A stretch of DNA of 64,000 bases from Geodermatophilus saharensis (GCF_900188205.1 NZ_FZOH01000008.1:124001-188000), one strand, 5' to 3'; shown: positions 1-8,247, numbered from the stretch's first letter. Numbers and translations are program-made. Notes: generated by a model not told the origin, from the sequence alone.

Positions 1-382
1 GGTGGGCCTCGGCGAGGGCGGCGGCGGTCTGGCCGAGGACCGACAGCGTGGTGGCGGTGTCCAGCCGGCCCTCCTGGCGCAGCAGCGACGACAGCGGCTG
101 CCCCTCGACCAGCTCCATGACGAGGTAGGCCAGCTGCTCGCCGGTGTCGCCGGCCTCGGTCTCGCCGTAGTCGTAGACCGCGGCGATGTTGGGGTGGCTC
201 AGCGCCGCCGCGTGCTGGGCCTCGGCGCGGAAGCGGGCCAGGAACGTCGGGTCGCCGGTGTACTCGCTGCGCAGCACCTTGACCGCGACCGGGCGGTGCA
301 GCAACAGGTCGGTCGCCCGCCACACCTGACCCATGCCACCGGCGGCGATGAGCGCGACGAGCTCGTAGCGGTCACCGACCAT
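1..382 (-). CDS. Serine/threonine protein kinase, N-terminal part (runs off left edge)
   Basis: Partial gene starting at ATG 382 and continuing past base 1; about 127 residues are visible. It starts MVGDRYELVALIAAGGMG, the glycine-rich ATP loop of Hanks-type kinases, followed by the ATP-binding lysine in PVAVKVLRSEYTGDP and an alphaC region in FRAEAQHAAALSHPNIAA. The hinge is LVMELVEGQPL. The catalytic loop and everything after it lie outside the window. The visible part is strikingly close to the PknA homologue at 43347 (KVLRSE-TGDP, AALSHPNIA-VYDYGE, LVMELVEG), so it is a paralogue of the cell-wall kinase. No in-frame upstream start fits better. Role inferred: membrane signalling kinase. 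Confidence 0.9.
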   Translation of the reverse strand, partial: MVGDRYELVALIAAGGMGQVWRATDLLLHRPVAVKVLRSEYTGDPTFLARFRAEAQHAAALSHPNIAAVYDYGETEAGDTGEQLAYLVMELVEGQPLSSLLRQEGRLDTATTLSVLGQTAAALAEAH

Positions 383-598
383 CCGGCGACCCGGTTCCAC
401 CACGGGAGCTCTCCCATCCCTGTCGGCCCTGCTGCCGACGCCGTCCACCCGGGGACGTCGCACCCTCCGCCGGAGTGCCCGCACCCTCCGGGACCACACA
501 TGTTCCCAGCAGCACCACCCGTCCGGGGAGTCTCCTGCGTCACGGCTGCGCATCGACACGGCGACGCGCCGACGACACCCCGGTCACCGGCTGGAACC

Positions 599-657
599 GG
601 CCCCGGTGCAGGGGCCCGCCCCGAGCGTGCGAGGGGTGGGGGGCAGCGGGGTCCTTC
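599..657 (-). repeat. Interspersed ~60-bp repeat, copy 1 (3' of efeB)
   Basis: Read on the minus strand it begins GAAGGACCCC directly after the efeB stop codon, continues with CTGCCCCCCACC and CTCGCACGCTCG, and ends in a hairpin made of GGCCCC and GGGGCC arms (599-616). The same order of blocks recurs at 2001, 19786, 20239, 53247 and 57411. The terminal hairpin could act as a transcription terminator, but the whole block is conserved, not only the stem. Confidence 0.75.
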
Positions 658-658
658 G

Positions 659-1975
659 TCAGCCGCTGAGGAGCGCCCGTCCCCACCAGTCGGCGGGGTC
701 GCGCACGCCCGGCGGGCAGGCGAAGACCGCCGAGGAGGTGTGCCGGACGTACTCGTTGAGCGCGTCCCTCCGCAGGTTGCGCTGCACCTGCACGAACCCG
801 GTCCCGGGGTCGCGCTGGAAGGCGATGAAGAACAGCCCGGCGTCGAGCCGGCCGAGGCCGTCGGAGCCGTCGACGAAGCTGTAGCCGCGCCGCAGGATCG
901 CCGTCCCCGCGTTGGTCGGGTGGGCGAGGAAGACGTGGCTGGTCTCCGGGATCGCGAACTCGCCGTCGACCCGCGTCGTGAAGTCGACCGGGTCGAACTC
1001 CGCGCGCTGGCCGAGCGGCGCGCCGGTGCCCTTGGTGCGGCCGATGGTGCGCTGCTGCTCGTCGAGCGAGGAGCTGTCCCACGGCTCGATCAGCATCCGG
1101 ATCCGCCGGGTGACCAGGTAGGAGCCGCCGCGCAGCCAGTCCGCGTCGTCGTCCCCGACCCACACGAACCGGTCGAGCGTGCTGCCGTTCTCGGCCTTGA
1201 GGTTGGCGGTGCCGTCCTTGAACCCGAACAGGTTGCGCGGGGTGGCCTGGCCGTTGCTGGTCGACGACGTCCGGCCGAAGCCCAGCTGCGACCAGCGCAC
1301 GCTGACCACGCCGGCACCGATGCGCACCAGGTTGCGGACGGCGTGGACGGCGACCTGCGGGTCGTTGGCGCAGGCCTGGATGCACAGGTCGCCGCCGCTG
1401 ATCGCGGGGTCGATCTGGTCACCGGGGAAGGACGGCAGCTCGACCAGCGGCGCGGGCCGGCGGACGGCGAGGCCGAAGCGGTCGCGGCCGTCGGCGGTGG
1501 TGAACAGCGTGGGCCCGAAGCCGACGGTGAGGGTCAGCCCGGACGGCGGCAGGCCGATCGCCTCGCCGGTGTCGTCCGGGGGCGCGTACCGGTCGCCGTC
1601 GACGGCGCCGACCTCGCCGGCGTCCTGCCCGGCGGTCATCCGGCGGGCGGCGGCGGTCCAGTCCTGCAGCAGCGCGACGAGGTCCTCGCGGCTGTCGGTG
1701 GTGACGTCGAGGGCGACGAAGTGCAGCCGGTCCTGGGCGGGCGTGACGATCCCGGCCTGGTGCTCGCCGTGGAAGGGCACCGCGTCGGTCGGCGCCGCCC
1801 CGGACGCGTGGGCACCGCCCGCCGGGCCGTCGGCGGTCGCCCGTCCGACGACCCCGCCGGCCGTGCCCGCGGCGAGGACGCCGGCGGTACCGGCGCCGAG
1901 GGCCCCGAACAGGCGGCGGCGGGACAGGCCCGGCCGCTGTGGCGCGGCCGGCTGGTCGGCGGTGGGCTCCGTCAT
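659..1975 (-). CDS. efeB: EfeB: Tat-exported Dyp-type haem peroxidase / deferrochelatase
   Basis: 438 residues. A twin-arginine signal (SRRRLFGALGAG, residues 18-29) with an alanine-rich core predicts Tat export of a folded haem protein. The Dyp-family motif GFKDG is present (FGFKDGTANL), as are the proximal haem histidine region IPETSHVFLAHP and the conserved Arg of RRGYSF. Length and order fit EfeB, which oxidises ferrous iron and can take iron from haem without opening the porphyrin. It is the last gene of efeUOB, 82 bases after efeO, and separated from it by a repeat copy. Because efeU upstream is nearly gone, EfeB may now act alone as a peroxidase or haem-iron enzyme; that is inference. 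Confidence 0.95.
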   Translation of the reverse strand: MTEPTADQPAAPQRPGLSRRRLFGALGAGTAGVLAAGTAGGVVGRATADGPAGGAHASGAAPTDAVPFHGEHQAGIVTPAQDRLHFVALDVTTDSREDLVALLQDWTAAARRMTAGQDAGEVGAVDGDRYAPPDDTGEAIGLPPSGLTLTVGFGPTLFTTADGRDRFGLAVRRPAPLVELPSFPGDQIDPAISGGDLCIQACANDPQVAVHAVRNLVRIGAGVVSVRWSQLGFGRTSSTSNGQATPRNLFGFKDGTANLKAENGSTLDRFVWVGDDDADWLRGGSYLVTRRIRMLIEPWDSSSLDEQQRTIGRTKGTGAPLGQRAEFDPVDFTTRVDGEFAIPETSHVFLAHPTNAGTAILRRGYSFVDGSDGLGRLDAGLFFIAFQRDPGTGFVQVQRNLRRDALNEYVRHTSSAVFACPPGVRDPADWWGRALLSG

Positions 1976-2000
1976 GGCTTCCTCGGCAGGGCGGTCGTCC

Positions 2001-2059
2001 GGCCCCTCTGCAGGGGCCCGGCGCGAGCGTGCGAGCGGTGGGGGGCAGGGGGGTCCTTC
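2001..2059 (-). repeat. Interspersed ~60-bp repeat, copy 2 (between efeO and efeB)
   Basis: On the minus strand it starts at the efeO stop (TGAAGGACCCC), runs through CTGCCCCCCACC and GCTCGCACGCTCGCG, and ends with the hairpin GGCCCCT-GCAG-AGGGGCC (2001-2018). This is the cleanest copy and serves as the reference for the family. It sits inside the efe transcription unit, so if the hairpin terminates it would lower efeB relative to efeO. Confidence 0.8.
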
Positions 2060-3212
2060 ACTCGTGCGCGACGGCCGCCGCGACCTGGCTGACCGACTCC
2101 GACAGCGCGGTGACGCTGTCGGAGAGGCCGCGCAGCTGGTCCTCGGTGAGCTGGTCGTGCAGCGTCCAGCCGCCCTCGGTGCGGTACTGCCCGAGCTCGG
2201 CCTCGGTGGCGGCGAACCGCTCGTCGATCTCGGCGACCAGGTCGGGGTCGGTCTCCTCGAGGTGGGGGCGCAGCGCCTGGACGGCGGCCTCGGAGCCCTC
2301 GAGGTTGGCGGCGAAGTCCCACAGGTCGGTGTGCGAGTAGCGGTCCTCCTCGCCGGTGATCTTGCCGGTGGCGATCTCGTCGAGGAGGGCCTTGGCGCCG
2401 TTGGCCAGCTGCAGCGGGTCCAGCGTCGTGTCGTCGGCGAGCTCGACGATCTGCTGCACGTCCGTGAGCAGCTGGTCGGCGTAGGGGGTCATCCCCTCGG
2501 TCGTGCCGCCGACCCACAGCGCCTGCTCGATGCGGTGGAAGCCGGTGAGGTCCTCGCCCTCGGCCTGGTCGCCCTCGCGGCCGTCGATGAGCGGGTCGAG
2601 GTCGCCGAAGACCTCGGCCACCGGCTCGATCCGCTCCCAGTAGGTGCGCGCGACCGGGTACAGCGCCTTGGCGCCCTCGACGTCGCCCGCCTCGACCGCG
2701 TCGACGAAGGCGGTGGTCTGCTCGAGCAGCGCGCCGGTCTGGCTCTGCACGTAGCGCTGGTACTCCGCACTCGCCCGGGCGAGGGTCTCGTCCTCCGACA
2801 GCGACCGGGCCTCGCCGGTGACGGTGAGGTCGCCGCGGATGCCGTCGCCGTCCATGCCCGGCTTGCAGGCGGTCTGGTAGCTGCCGGCGGGCAGCTCGAC
2901 GAGCAGCTCGCGGGTCAGGCCAGGGGCGATGTTCTCCACCTCGCCCATCACCCGGTCGCCCTCGGCGTAGACGTAGAACTCGGTCACCTGGTCGCCGGAG
3001 TTGGTCACCGCGAAGCTGTGCGTCCCGGCCGGCAGCTCGCTGCTGGCGACGTCGCAGGCGTCGTCGGTGGCGGCGACGGCGACGGTGTCGGCCGACTCCC
3101 CGCCGCCGGACGCGGCGCCGGAGCCGGCGTCGGCCGACGAGCAGGCGGCGGTGGTCAGCGCGGCCAGCAGGCCGGCGGTGAGCAGGGGGAGGCGGCGGTC
3201 ACGCACGGACAT
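2058..3212 (-). CDS. efeO: EfeO: iron-uptake lipoprotein (cupredoxin + M75 imelysin-like domain)
   Basis: 384 residues from ATG 3212 (MSVRDRRLPLL). The frame is open further upstream, but that part is the antisense of other sequence and the lipoprotein signal fixes this start. The lipobox is LTTAACSS with the lipidated Cys at residue 24. A cupredoxin-like domain follows (about 45-140, ELPAGTHSFAVTNSG to LPAGSYQTACKPG), then the M75 helical domain with the metal-binding HxxE of GFHRIEQALW. In EfeUOB systems EfeO is the extracytoplasmic iron-binding component that hands iron to EfeU. Its start overlaps the end of the efeU remnant, so translation is probably coupled. Confidence 0.95.
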   Translation of the reverse strand: MSVRDRRLPLLTAGLLAALTTAACSSADAGSGAASGGGESADTVAVAATDDACDVASSELPAGTHSFAVTNSGDQVTEFYVYAEGDRVMGEVENIAPGLTRELLVELPAGSYQTACKPGMDGDGIRGDLTVTGEARSLSEDETLARASAEYQRYVQSQTGALLEQTTAFVDAVEAGDVEGAKALYPVARTYWERIEPVAEVFGDLDPLIDGREGDQAEGEDLTGFHRIEQALWVGGTTEGMTPYADQLLTDVQQIVELADDTTLDPLQLANGAKALLDEIATGKITGEEDRYSHTDLWDFAANLEGSEAAVQALRPHLEETDPDLVAEIDERFAATEAELGQYRTEGGWTLHDQLTEDQLRGLSDSVTALSESVSQVAAAVAHE

Positions 3213-3390
3213 GCTGGGGGGTCTCCGACGGCGAGGGGGCGGGGGTCCGGGCCGGGGCGGCGCCGGAGGGCTTCGGGGCGGCCGGCGTGCGGGCCGGCCA
3301 GAGGAAGGTGACGAGGATGCTGACCACCGGGGTGGCCTCGAGGCCCTCGCGGAGGCCGATGAGGTAGCTGGCGGCGAACGCCTGGCCCAC
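3199..3390 (-). pseudogene. efeU: EfeU ferrous permease remnant: N-terminus fused to C-terminal tail, about 220 residues lost
   Basis: An open frame of 63 residues from GTG 3390, preceded by AGGGGG at good spacing. Residues 1-29 are a clear EfeU/FTR1 N-terminus, MGQAFAASYLIGLREGLEAT, with the first REGLE iron motif and the start of helix 1. From residue 30 it changes abruptly to WPARTPAAPKPSGAAPARTP and a proline/alanine-rich end, as in the cytoplasmic tail of actinobacterial permeases. Intact EfeU is about 270-290 residues with seven helices and a second REXXE motif, all absent here. The frame is kept and its stop overlaps the efeO start. The simplest reading is an in-frame internal deletion; a true short protein or an assembly error cannot be excluded. 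Confidence 0.8.
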
Positions 3391-3429
3391 GGCCGACCCC
3401 CTGTCGTCGACGGAACCCCGTCGTCCGAC

Positions 3430-3448
3430 TGAGGCAAGGCACACCTTA
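3430..3448. promoter_or_regulatory. IdeR/DtxR-like iron box upstream of efeUOB
   Basis: TGAGGCAAGGCACACCTTA matches 13 of 19 positions of the IdeR/DtxR consensus TTAGGTTAGGCTAACCTAA, including the AGG and CCT half-site cores. It lies 40 bases before the efeU start, where iron-loaded repressor would block transcription. It also lies 79 bases before the divergent hydratase gene. Family knowledge: efe operons are repressed by iron in actinobacteria. Confidence 0.6.
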
Positions 3449-3526
3449 CTGAGGAGTCCTCCGTCGGCCCTTCGCCCCCGGCCGGGAGGACTCGGCGCCG
3501 GTCCGGGCGCGTGGCAGGGTGGCGGC

Positions 3527-4321
3527 ATGTCCGAGACGACGGTGACCCCGACCACGGTGACCCGGGAGGACGCCGGCGGCGTCGCGACGGTGACCCTCCA
3601 GCGGCCGGGGCTCGGCCGCGCGATGCGCCGGGAGCTGCTCGCGGTGGTGCAGGGCATCGCCGCCGACGAGTCGGTGCGCGCGGTCCTCCTGACCGGCGCC
3701 GGCCGGGCGTTCTGCGTCGGCCAGGACCTCGGCGAGCACGTCGAGGCGCTGCGCGGCGACGCGGCCACCTCGCTGTCGGTGGTCGAGGAGGAGTACAACC
3801 CGCTGGTGCTGGCGCTGGCCGCGCTGCGGGTGCCCGTCGTCGTCGGGATCAACGGGGCGTGCGCCGGGGCGGGGCTCGGCATCGCCATGGCCGGCGACCT
3901 GCGGGTCGCCGCGGCCGGCGCCAAGTTCACCACCGCGTTCACCGGCATCGGCCTGTCCAGCGACTCGGGGCTGGCCTCCCGGCTGGTGCACAGCGTGGGC
4001 CTGGGCCGGGCCACCGAGCTGCTGCTCCTGCCCGACCCGTTCCCCGCGGAGAGCGCGCTGCAGTGGGGCCTGGTGCACCGGGTCGTCGCGCCCGAGCAGG
4101 TGGCCGGTGAGGCGCGGGCGCTCGCCGAGCGGCTGGCCGGCGGGCCGACGGCGGCCTACCGCGCGGTGAAGACGGTGCTGGCCGGCGCGGCCACCGACCG
4201 GCTGGAGGACACGCTGGCGCTCGAGGCGCGGCTGCAGACCCAGCTGGGGCGGACCGCCGACCACGCCGAGGCGGTCGAGGCCTTCCTCGCCAAGCGCCAG
4301 CCGCGCTTCACCGGGCACTGA
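3527..4321 (+). CDS. Enoyl-CoA hydratase/isomerase family protein (PaaG-like)
   Basis: 264 residues, crotonase fold. The oxyanion-hole segments are AFCVGQDLGEHV and GINGACAGAGLGIAMAGD. The segment FTGIGLSSDSG carries the aspartate at the position used by PaaG-type isomerases (usually PDSGGT) rather than the catalytic glutamates of classical hydratases. The spacer EEEYNPLVLALAALRVP also resembles PaaG. A role in aryl- or fatty-acyl-CoA breakdown is likely, but no other phenylacetate genes are nearby, so the substrate is open. It is divergent from efeUOB and 4 bases before the next gene. Confidence 0.85.
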   Translation: MSETTVTPTTVTREDAGGVATVTLQRPGLGRAMRRELLAVVQGIAADESVRAVLLTGAGRAFCVGQDLGEHVEALRGDAATSLSVVEEEYNPLVLALAALRVPVVVGINGACAGAGLGIAMAGDLRVAAAGAKFTTAFTGIGLSSDSGLASRLVHSVGLGRATELLLLPDPFPAESALQWGLVHRVVAPEQVAGEARALAERLAGGPTAAYRAVKTVLAGAATDRLEDTLALEARLQTQLGRTADHAEAVEAFLAKRQPRFTGH

Positions 4322-4325
4322 GTCG

Positions 4326-4937
4326 GTGACGCAGGCGGGGACGCCGCGGGACGGCGGCGTGCCGCCCGGCGCCGGGGAGCAGCCGCTGCCCGCCCGGCCG
4401 CTGGCGGGCGGGCGGGCCGGCCGGCGGCCGCCGCCCCGGCCGGCGACGACGAGTGCCGTGGCGCTGCCGCTGACCCCGCCGGAGGCGCGGCGCCCCGGCG
4501 CCGTGCGGCTGGCGGCGGTGCTGTGGTGGGCCGGCTGCCTGGCGGCGACCGTCGGGCTCGTCGCGATGCTGCTGGACCGGGCGGCGCTCGACGCGCGGCT
4601 GACGGCCACCGCCACCGCCGAGGACCCCACGGCCTCCGCCGCGCTGGTCGCCGACGGGGTGCGCACCCTGGTCGCCGGCATCGCGGGCGCGGTGGGGCTG
4701 CTCGTCCTGGTCTCGCTGGTCTGGGTGGCGCTGGTGCTGCGGCGCCGGTCGTGGGCGCGGTGGGCGCTGCTGGTGACCCTGCTACCGCTGCTGCTGGCCC
4801 TCGACGTCGCGCAGAGCGTGGCGGCCGGGGACGCCGACCTCGACCGGGTCGCCCTCGTCGCCGCGGCCGGCCTGTTCGTCGTCGCCGTCGTCCCGCTGTT
4901 CCTGCGCTCGGCCCGGGCCTGGTCCCGGGCCCGCTGA
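4326..4937 (+). CDS. Four-helix membrane protein, function unknown
   Basis: 203 residues from GTG 4326, five bases after the hydratase stop, so probably co-transcribed with it. The first 55 residues are Pro/Gly/Arg-rich and probably cytoplasmic. Four hydrophobic segments follow: LAAVLWWAGCLAATVGLVAML, VAGIAGAVGLLVLVSLVWVA, WALLVTLLPLLLALDVA and VAAAGLFVVAVVPLFL. No motif is recognised; proteins of this shape are common and unnamed in actinobacteria. Its 3' end overlaps the convergent GTPase gene by 156 bases, so one of the two ends may be annotated too long by the open frame. Confidence 0.7.
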   Translation: MTQAGTPRDGGVPPGAGEQPLPARPLAGGRAGRRPPPRPATTSAVALPLTPPEARRPGAVRLAAVLWWAGCLAATVGLVAMLLDRAALDARLTATATAEDPTASAALVADGVRTLVAGIAGAVGLLVLVSLVWVALVLRRRSWARWALLVTLLPLLLALDVAQSVAAGDADLDRVALVAAAGLFVVAVVPLFLRSARAWSRAR

Positions 4938-6416
4938 CCACCCGTCCAGGGCGGCGAGCAACGCCTCGCACGAGCGGACGACGACGTCGGCGGCGTCGGC
5001 CGCCGCGCGGTCGGCCAGCGGGTCGGCCGCGGCCGCGCGCCAGCGCCCCAGCGCGGCCACCGCCGCCGTCCGCAGCGCCGCCGGGGGCGTGTCCGCCGGC
5101 AGGCCGAGCCGGGCGGCCGGGCCGGTGCCCTCGCCGCCGAGCAGCCGCCGTCCCTCCGCCTCCGCCCCGGCGGGCAGCGGCGAGCCCGGTCCCCGGGAGC
5201 GGGTCAGCAGCTCGAGCTCGTCGAGCTCGGGGAGGGCCAGCCGGATGCGCTCGAGCTCCGCGCCGAGCGCGGCCGAGCGGGGTCCCGGGTGCGTGGTCAG
5301 CACCGTGTCGAGCAGCCGCAGCGCGGCCCCGGCGCGCACCAGCGCCCCGCGCTCGGTGACCTGGACCCGGACCAGCCGCTGCAGCTCCACCAGCCCGCTG
5401 CGGCGCAGCAGCTCCTCGGCGAGCGCGGCGGCGTCGGGGACGCCGGCCCGCACCAGCGTGACCGACAGCCGGGTCCCGTAGAGGCCCAGCCGGTCGAGCA
5501 GGCCCGCGCGGACCTCCCGCGGCGGCGCCCCGGGCACCTCGGCGCGGACGAACCGGTCGGCGGTGAGCAGCATCCCGGCGACCTGGGCGGGGTCGGCGCC
5601 GGCCAGCGCGCGCAGCGCGGTGAAGTCGCCCTGCCGCAGGGTGCGGCCGGCCAGCGCCAGCAACCCGGTCACCGGCACCACCGGGGAGCCGACCGCCTGC
5701 AGCGCCGGGTCGCCGGACAGCCGCCGGGCCACCGACGCGGCCGCCTCCAGGGCGTCGAGCCGCCCGGCCCCGACCTCGTCGGCCCGGGACAGCACGGTGA
5801 TGGTGGCGGCCCGCCCGCCGGTGGCCTCCTGGAAGGCCGAGAGGACGGCGAGGTCGGCCGGCTGGGGCTGCCGGGTGAGGAAGACGACGGCGTCGGCGCC
5901 GGACAGGCCCTCGTCGGCGGCGAGGAAGGCGTGGGTGCGCGCGCTGGTGTCGGCCGACAGCGAGGCGGTGCCGGGGGTGTCGACCACGGTGGCGGGGAGC
6001 AGGTCGGCCGAGGGCCAGTCCACCTCGAGCGAGGCGACCTCCTCCGGCGGGGTGCCGCCGAGGTCGAGCTGCAGCCCGCCCCCGGCCCGGCGCACCGGCA
6101 GGTGACGGGACCCCCCGTCGGTGCCGTGCAGCACGACCCGTGGGGTCGCCCCGTGCCGGTAGAGGGTCACCACCCGGGTGCACTCGCCGGCGTCGGTGGG
6201 CGCGATCCGGGCGCCCACCAGCGCGTTGAGCAGCGTCGACTTGCCCGACTTGACCCGGCCGACCAGCGCCAGCCGCAGCGGCTCGTCCAGCCGCCGCCGC
6301 GCCTCGGCCAGCCGCGCGGCGACGTCGGGCTCGTCGCGGTGCGCCTCGACGGCGTCGTCGAGGAGGACGCGCAGCGCGGCCGTCGCCGGGGGGTCGTCCG
6401 GGCGACCGTGCCTCAC
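4782..6416 (-). CDS. Dynamin-like GTPase, second of tandem pair (IniC-like)
   Basis: 544 residues from GTG 6416; the start overlaps the upstream GTPase stop by 4 bases. The GTPase motifs are G1 GRVKSGKST (about residues 52-60), G3 VDTPG (about 144) and G4 SRAD (about 209). The remainder is helical and Leu/Ala/Arg-rich, as in bacterial dynamin-like proteins. Tandem pairs of such proteins usually form heteromers that bend or fuse membranes; with the IniB-like gene upstream this corresponds to mycobacterial IniC. The last 50 or so residues (from GWSAGPGPGP) lie antisense to the neighbouring membrane-protein gene and are low-complexity, so the true C-terminus may be disordered. Assignment to IniC rather than IniA rests on gene order. 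Confidence 0.8.
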   Translation of the reverse strand: MRHGRPDDPPATAALRVLLDDAVEAHRDEPDVAARLAEARRRLDEPLRLALVGRVKSGKSTLLNALVGARIAPTDAGECTRVVTLYRHGATPRVVLHGTDGGSRHLPVRRAGGGLQLDLGGTPPEEVASLEVDWPSADLLPATVVDTPGTASLSADTSARTHAFLAADEGLSGADAVVFLTRQPQPADLAVLSAFQEATGGRAATITVLSRADEVGAGRLDALEAAASVARRLSGDPALQAVGSPVVPVTGLLALAGRTLRQGDFTALRALAGADPAQVAGMLLTADRFVRAEVPGAPPREVRAGLLDRLGLYGTRLSVTLVRAGVPDAAALAEELLRRSGLVELQRLVRVQVTERGALVRAGAALRLLDTVLTTHPGPRSAALGAELERIRLALPELDELELLTRSRGPGSPLPAGAEAEGRRLLGGEGTGPAARLGLPADTPPAALRTAAVAALGRWRAAAADPLADRAAADAADVVVRSCEALLAALDGWSAGPGPGPGRAQEQRDDGDDEQAGRGDEGDPVEVGVPGRHALRDVEGQQQR

Positions 6417-8203
6417 GGGACTGGCACCGGCGCGCCGCCGAGGCGGGCGACGTCGGCGGCCAGCCGGTCGAGCTCCTCGCGCCGCCGGCGCAGCACGCGG
6501 GCGCGGGCGTCGCGGTCGGCGGCGGCGACCTGCGCGGAGCGCTGCGCGGCCGCGACGGCGTCGGCCAGGGACCGGGACACCTCGTCGGCGGTGTCGGTGA
6601 TCAGGTCGCGCAGCGTCCGCTGCACCGTCCGCAGCCGGTCCTTGAGGTGCTTGCCGACCTGGAAGACCACCTCGTCGAGGTGCCGCCGCACCACCGTGCG
6701 GGCCTCGCTGCGCCGCTTCTGCAGGCGCTGCTTCTGGTCGTCGGTGTAGGCCTTGCGACCCATGAGCACACCGGCGGCCAGCGAGATCGGGTTGATGATC
6801 GCCAGGCCGGCGAGGCTGGTGACCAGGCCGGTCATGAGCACGCCGGTGTAGGAGCCGCGCAGCCCGACCAGCGTCCGCTCCCGCAGGGTCATGGCGCCGT
6901 CGTCGACCGCGGGGACGTCGACGAGGTCCGCCAGGGCGTCGTCCGGGTCCCCCACCGACAGCGCCGGCACGGTGCCCCCGCCGTCGCGCTCGAACTGCTC
7001 GACCACCTGCTCGGCCAGCCACTGCGACCGCTGCTCGGCCCACACGAAGCTGTCGGCCACGGCCGCGGCGACGCGCTCGTCGAGCCAGGCGGAGATCTCC
7101 GGCCAGGCCGACCCAGGGTCGCGGGCGGCGATGACCTCCTCGGCCTCCCGGACCACCACCCGCGACCGGTCGCGCAGGTCGTGGTCGATGTCGGCCAGGA
7201 GGTCGGTGACGCCGTCGGCGAGCACCTGCTGCCAGCGCGAGGAGCGGCGCCGCTGGTCGTCGGCGGCCGCCTTGGCCGCCTCCAGCCCGCGCAGCAGCTC
7301 CTCGCGGCCGGCGGGGTCCTCGAGGACGGCGAGCTCGCTGCGCACCGCCAGGGCGAGCTGCCCGGTGACGCTGGCGAGGTCGTGCACCAGCGACCGGCGG
7401 GCCAGCGTCTCCGCCCGGTCGACGACCTCGCGGCGCAGGTGGTCGACCAGCGCGGCGATCCCCGACTCGGTGTGCAGCGAGCGGTCCCGGTGCTGCACCG
7501 CCAGCAGGGCCAGCGCCGAGGACACCGCGAACAGCGGCGCGTCGAGACCGCGGTCGGCCAGGTGGCGGCGGTCGATCTCCTCGACGGTCCGCCAGTCGGT
7601 GCAGACGTCGGTCTTGGTGAGCACGCAGACGACGGTGGGGCAGAGGGCGGCCGCCTGGTCGAGCAGCGCCATCTCCGGCGCGGTGAACTCCTGGCTGGCG
7701 TCGGAGACGAAGACGACGGCGTCGGCCGTGGGCAGCAGGTCGAGGGTGGCCAGGGAGTGGGCGATCCCGATGCCCCCGACGCCGGCGGTGTCCACGAGCT
7801 CCAGGCCGCCCTCGAGCAGCCGGCGGGGGAGCTCCACCTCGGCGCGCACCAGCCCGCGGGCGGCCTCGCCGGTGACCGCCGCCGCGACCGTCTCCACCGG
7901 CACCGTCTCGGGCTCGGCGCCGTCGGCGCGCACGAGGGTCGCGCGGGGCTCGGCGCCGGCCCGGACCACGGTGGGGACGACGGTGGCGACGTCGTCGGCG
8001 ACCGGGCACACCGGCACGCCGACCAGGGCGTTGACCAGGGAGCTCTTGCCCTGCTTGGGCTCGCCGACCACCAGCACCCGCACGCCGGGGGTGCGCGAGC
8101 GCTCCGCGGCCAGCGTGAGCCGGCGGTGCAGCTCCGAGCGCTCGCAGGCCTCCGCCAGCACGAGCGCCCGGTCGACGAGCTGTTCGGGTGTGACCACGCC
8201 CAC
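6413..8203 (-). CDS. Dynamin-like GTPase, first of tandem pair (IniA-like)
   Basis: About 596 residues. The start is GTG 8203 (GGGAGG eight bases upstream) or GTG 8197 (GGAGG closer). Motifs are G1 GEPKQGKSS (about 47-55), G3 VDTAG (about 137) and G4 LTKTD (about 195). A long helical middle section is followed by a hydrophobic stretch GVLMTGLVTSLAGLAIINP (about 451-480), the membrane paddle of bacterial dynamins. A charged coiled-coil tail (QKQRLQKRRSEARTVVRRHL onward) follows. This is the architecture of mycobacterial IniA, which deforms membranes and is induced by cell-wall antibiotics. The 92-base gap from the IniB-like gene holds a strong hairpin. The large open frame continuing far upstream is antisense noise. 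Confidence 0.85.
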   Translation of the reverse strand: MGVVTPEQLVDRALVLAEACERSELHRRLTLAAERSRTPGVRVLVVGEPKQGKSSLVNALVGVPVCPVADDVATVVPTVVRAGAEPRATLVRADGAEPETVPVETVAAAVTGEAARGLVRAEVELPRRLLEGGLELVDTAGVGGIGIAHSLATLDLLPTADAVVFVSDASQEFTAPEMALLDQAAALCPTVVCVLTKTDVCTDWRTVEEIDRRHLADRGLDAPLFAVSSALALLAVQHRDRSLHTESGIAALVDHLRREVVDRAETLARRSLVHDLASVTGQLALAVRSELAVLEDPAGREELLRGLEAAKAAADDQRRRSSRWQQVLADGVTDLLADIDHDLRDRSRVVVREAEEVIAARDPGSAWPEISAWLDERVAAAVADSFVWAEQRSQWLAEQVVEQFERDGGGTVPALSVGDPDDALADLVDVPAVDDGAMTLRERTLVGLRGSYTGVLMTGLVTSLAGLAIINPISLAAGVLMGRKAYTDDQKQRLQKRRSEARTVVRRHLDEVVFQVGKHLKDRLRTVQRTLRDLITDTADEVSRSLADAVAAAQRSAQVAAADRDARARVLRRRREELDRLAADVARLGGAPVPVP

Positions 8204-8247
8204 CTCCAGGACCTCCCCCCGTCCTACCACCCGGGTGGACGGCGCCC

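Noticed and set aside
2..2092. 696-codon + strand open frame over efeB
   Set aside because: Antisense shadow in GC-rich DNA; the complementary strand encodes a complete Dyp peroxidase with Tat signal.
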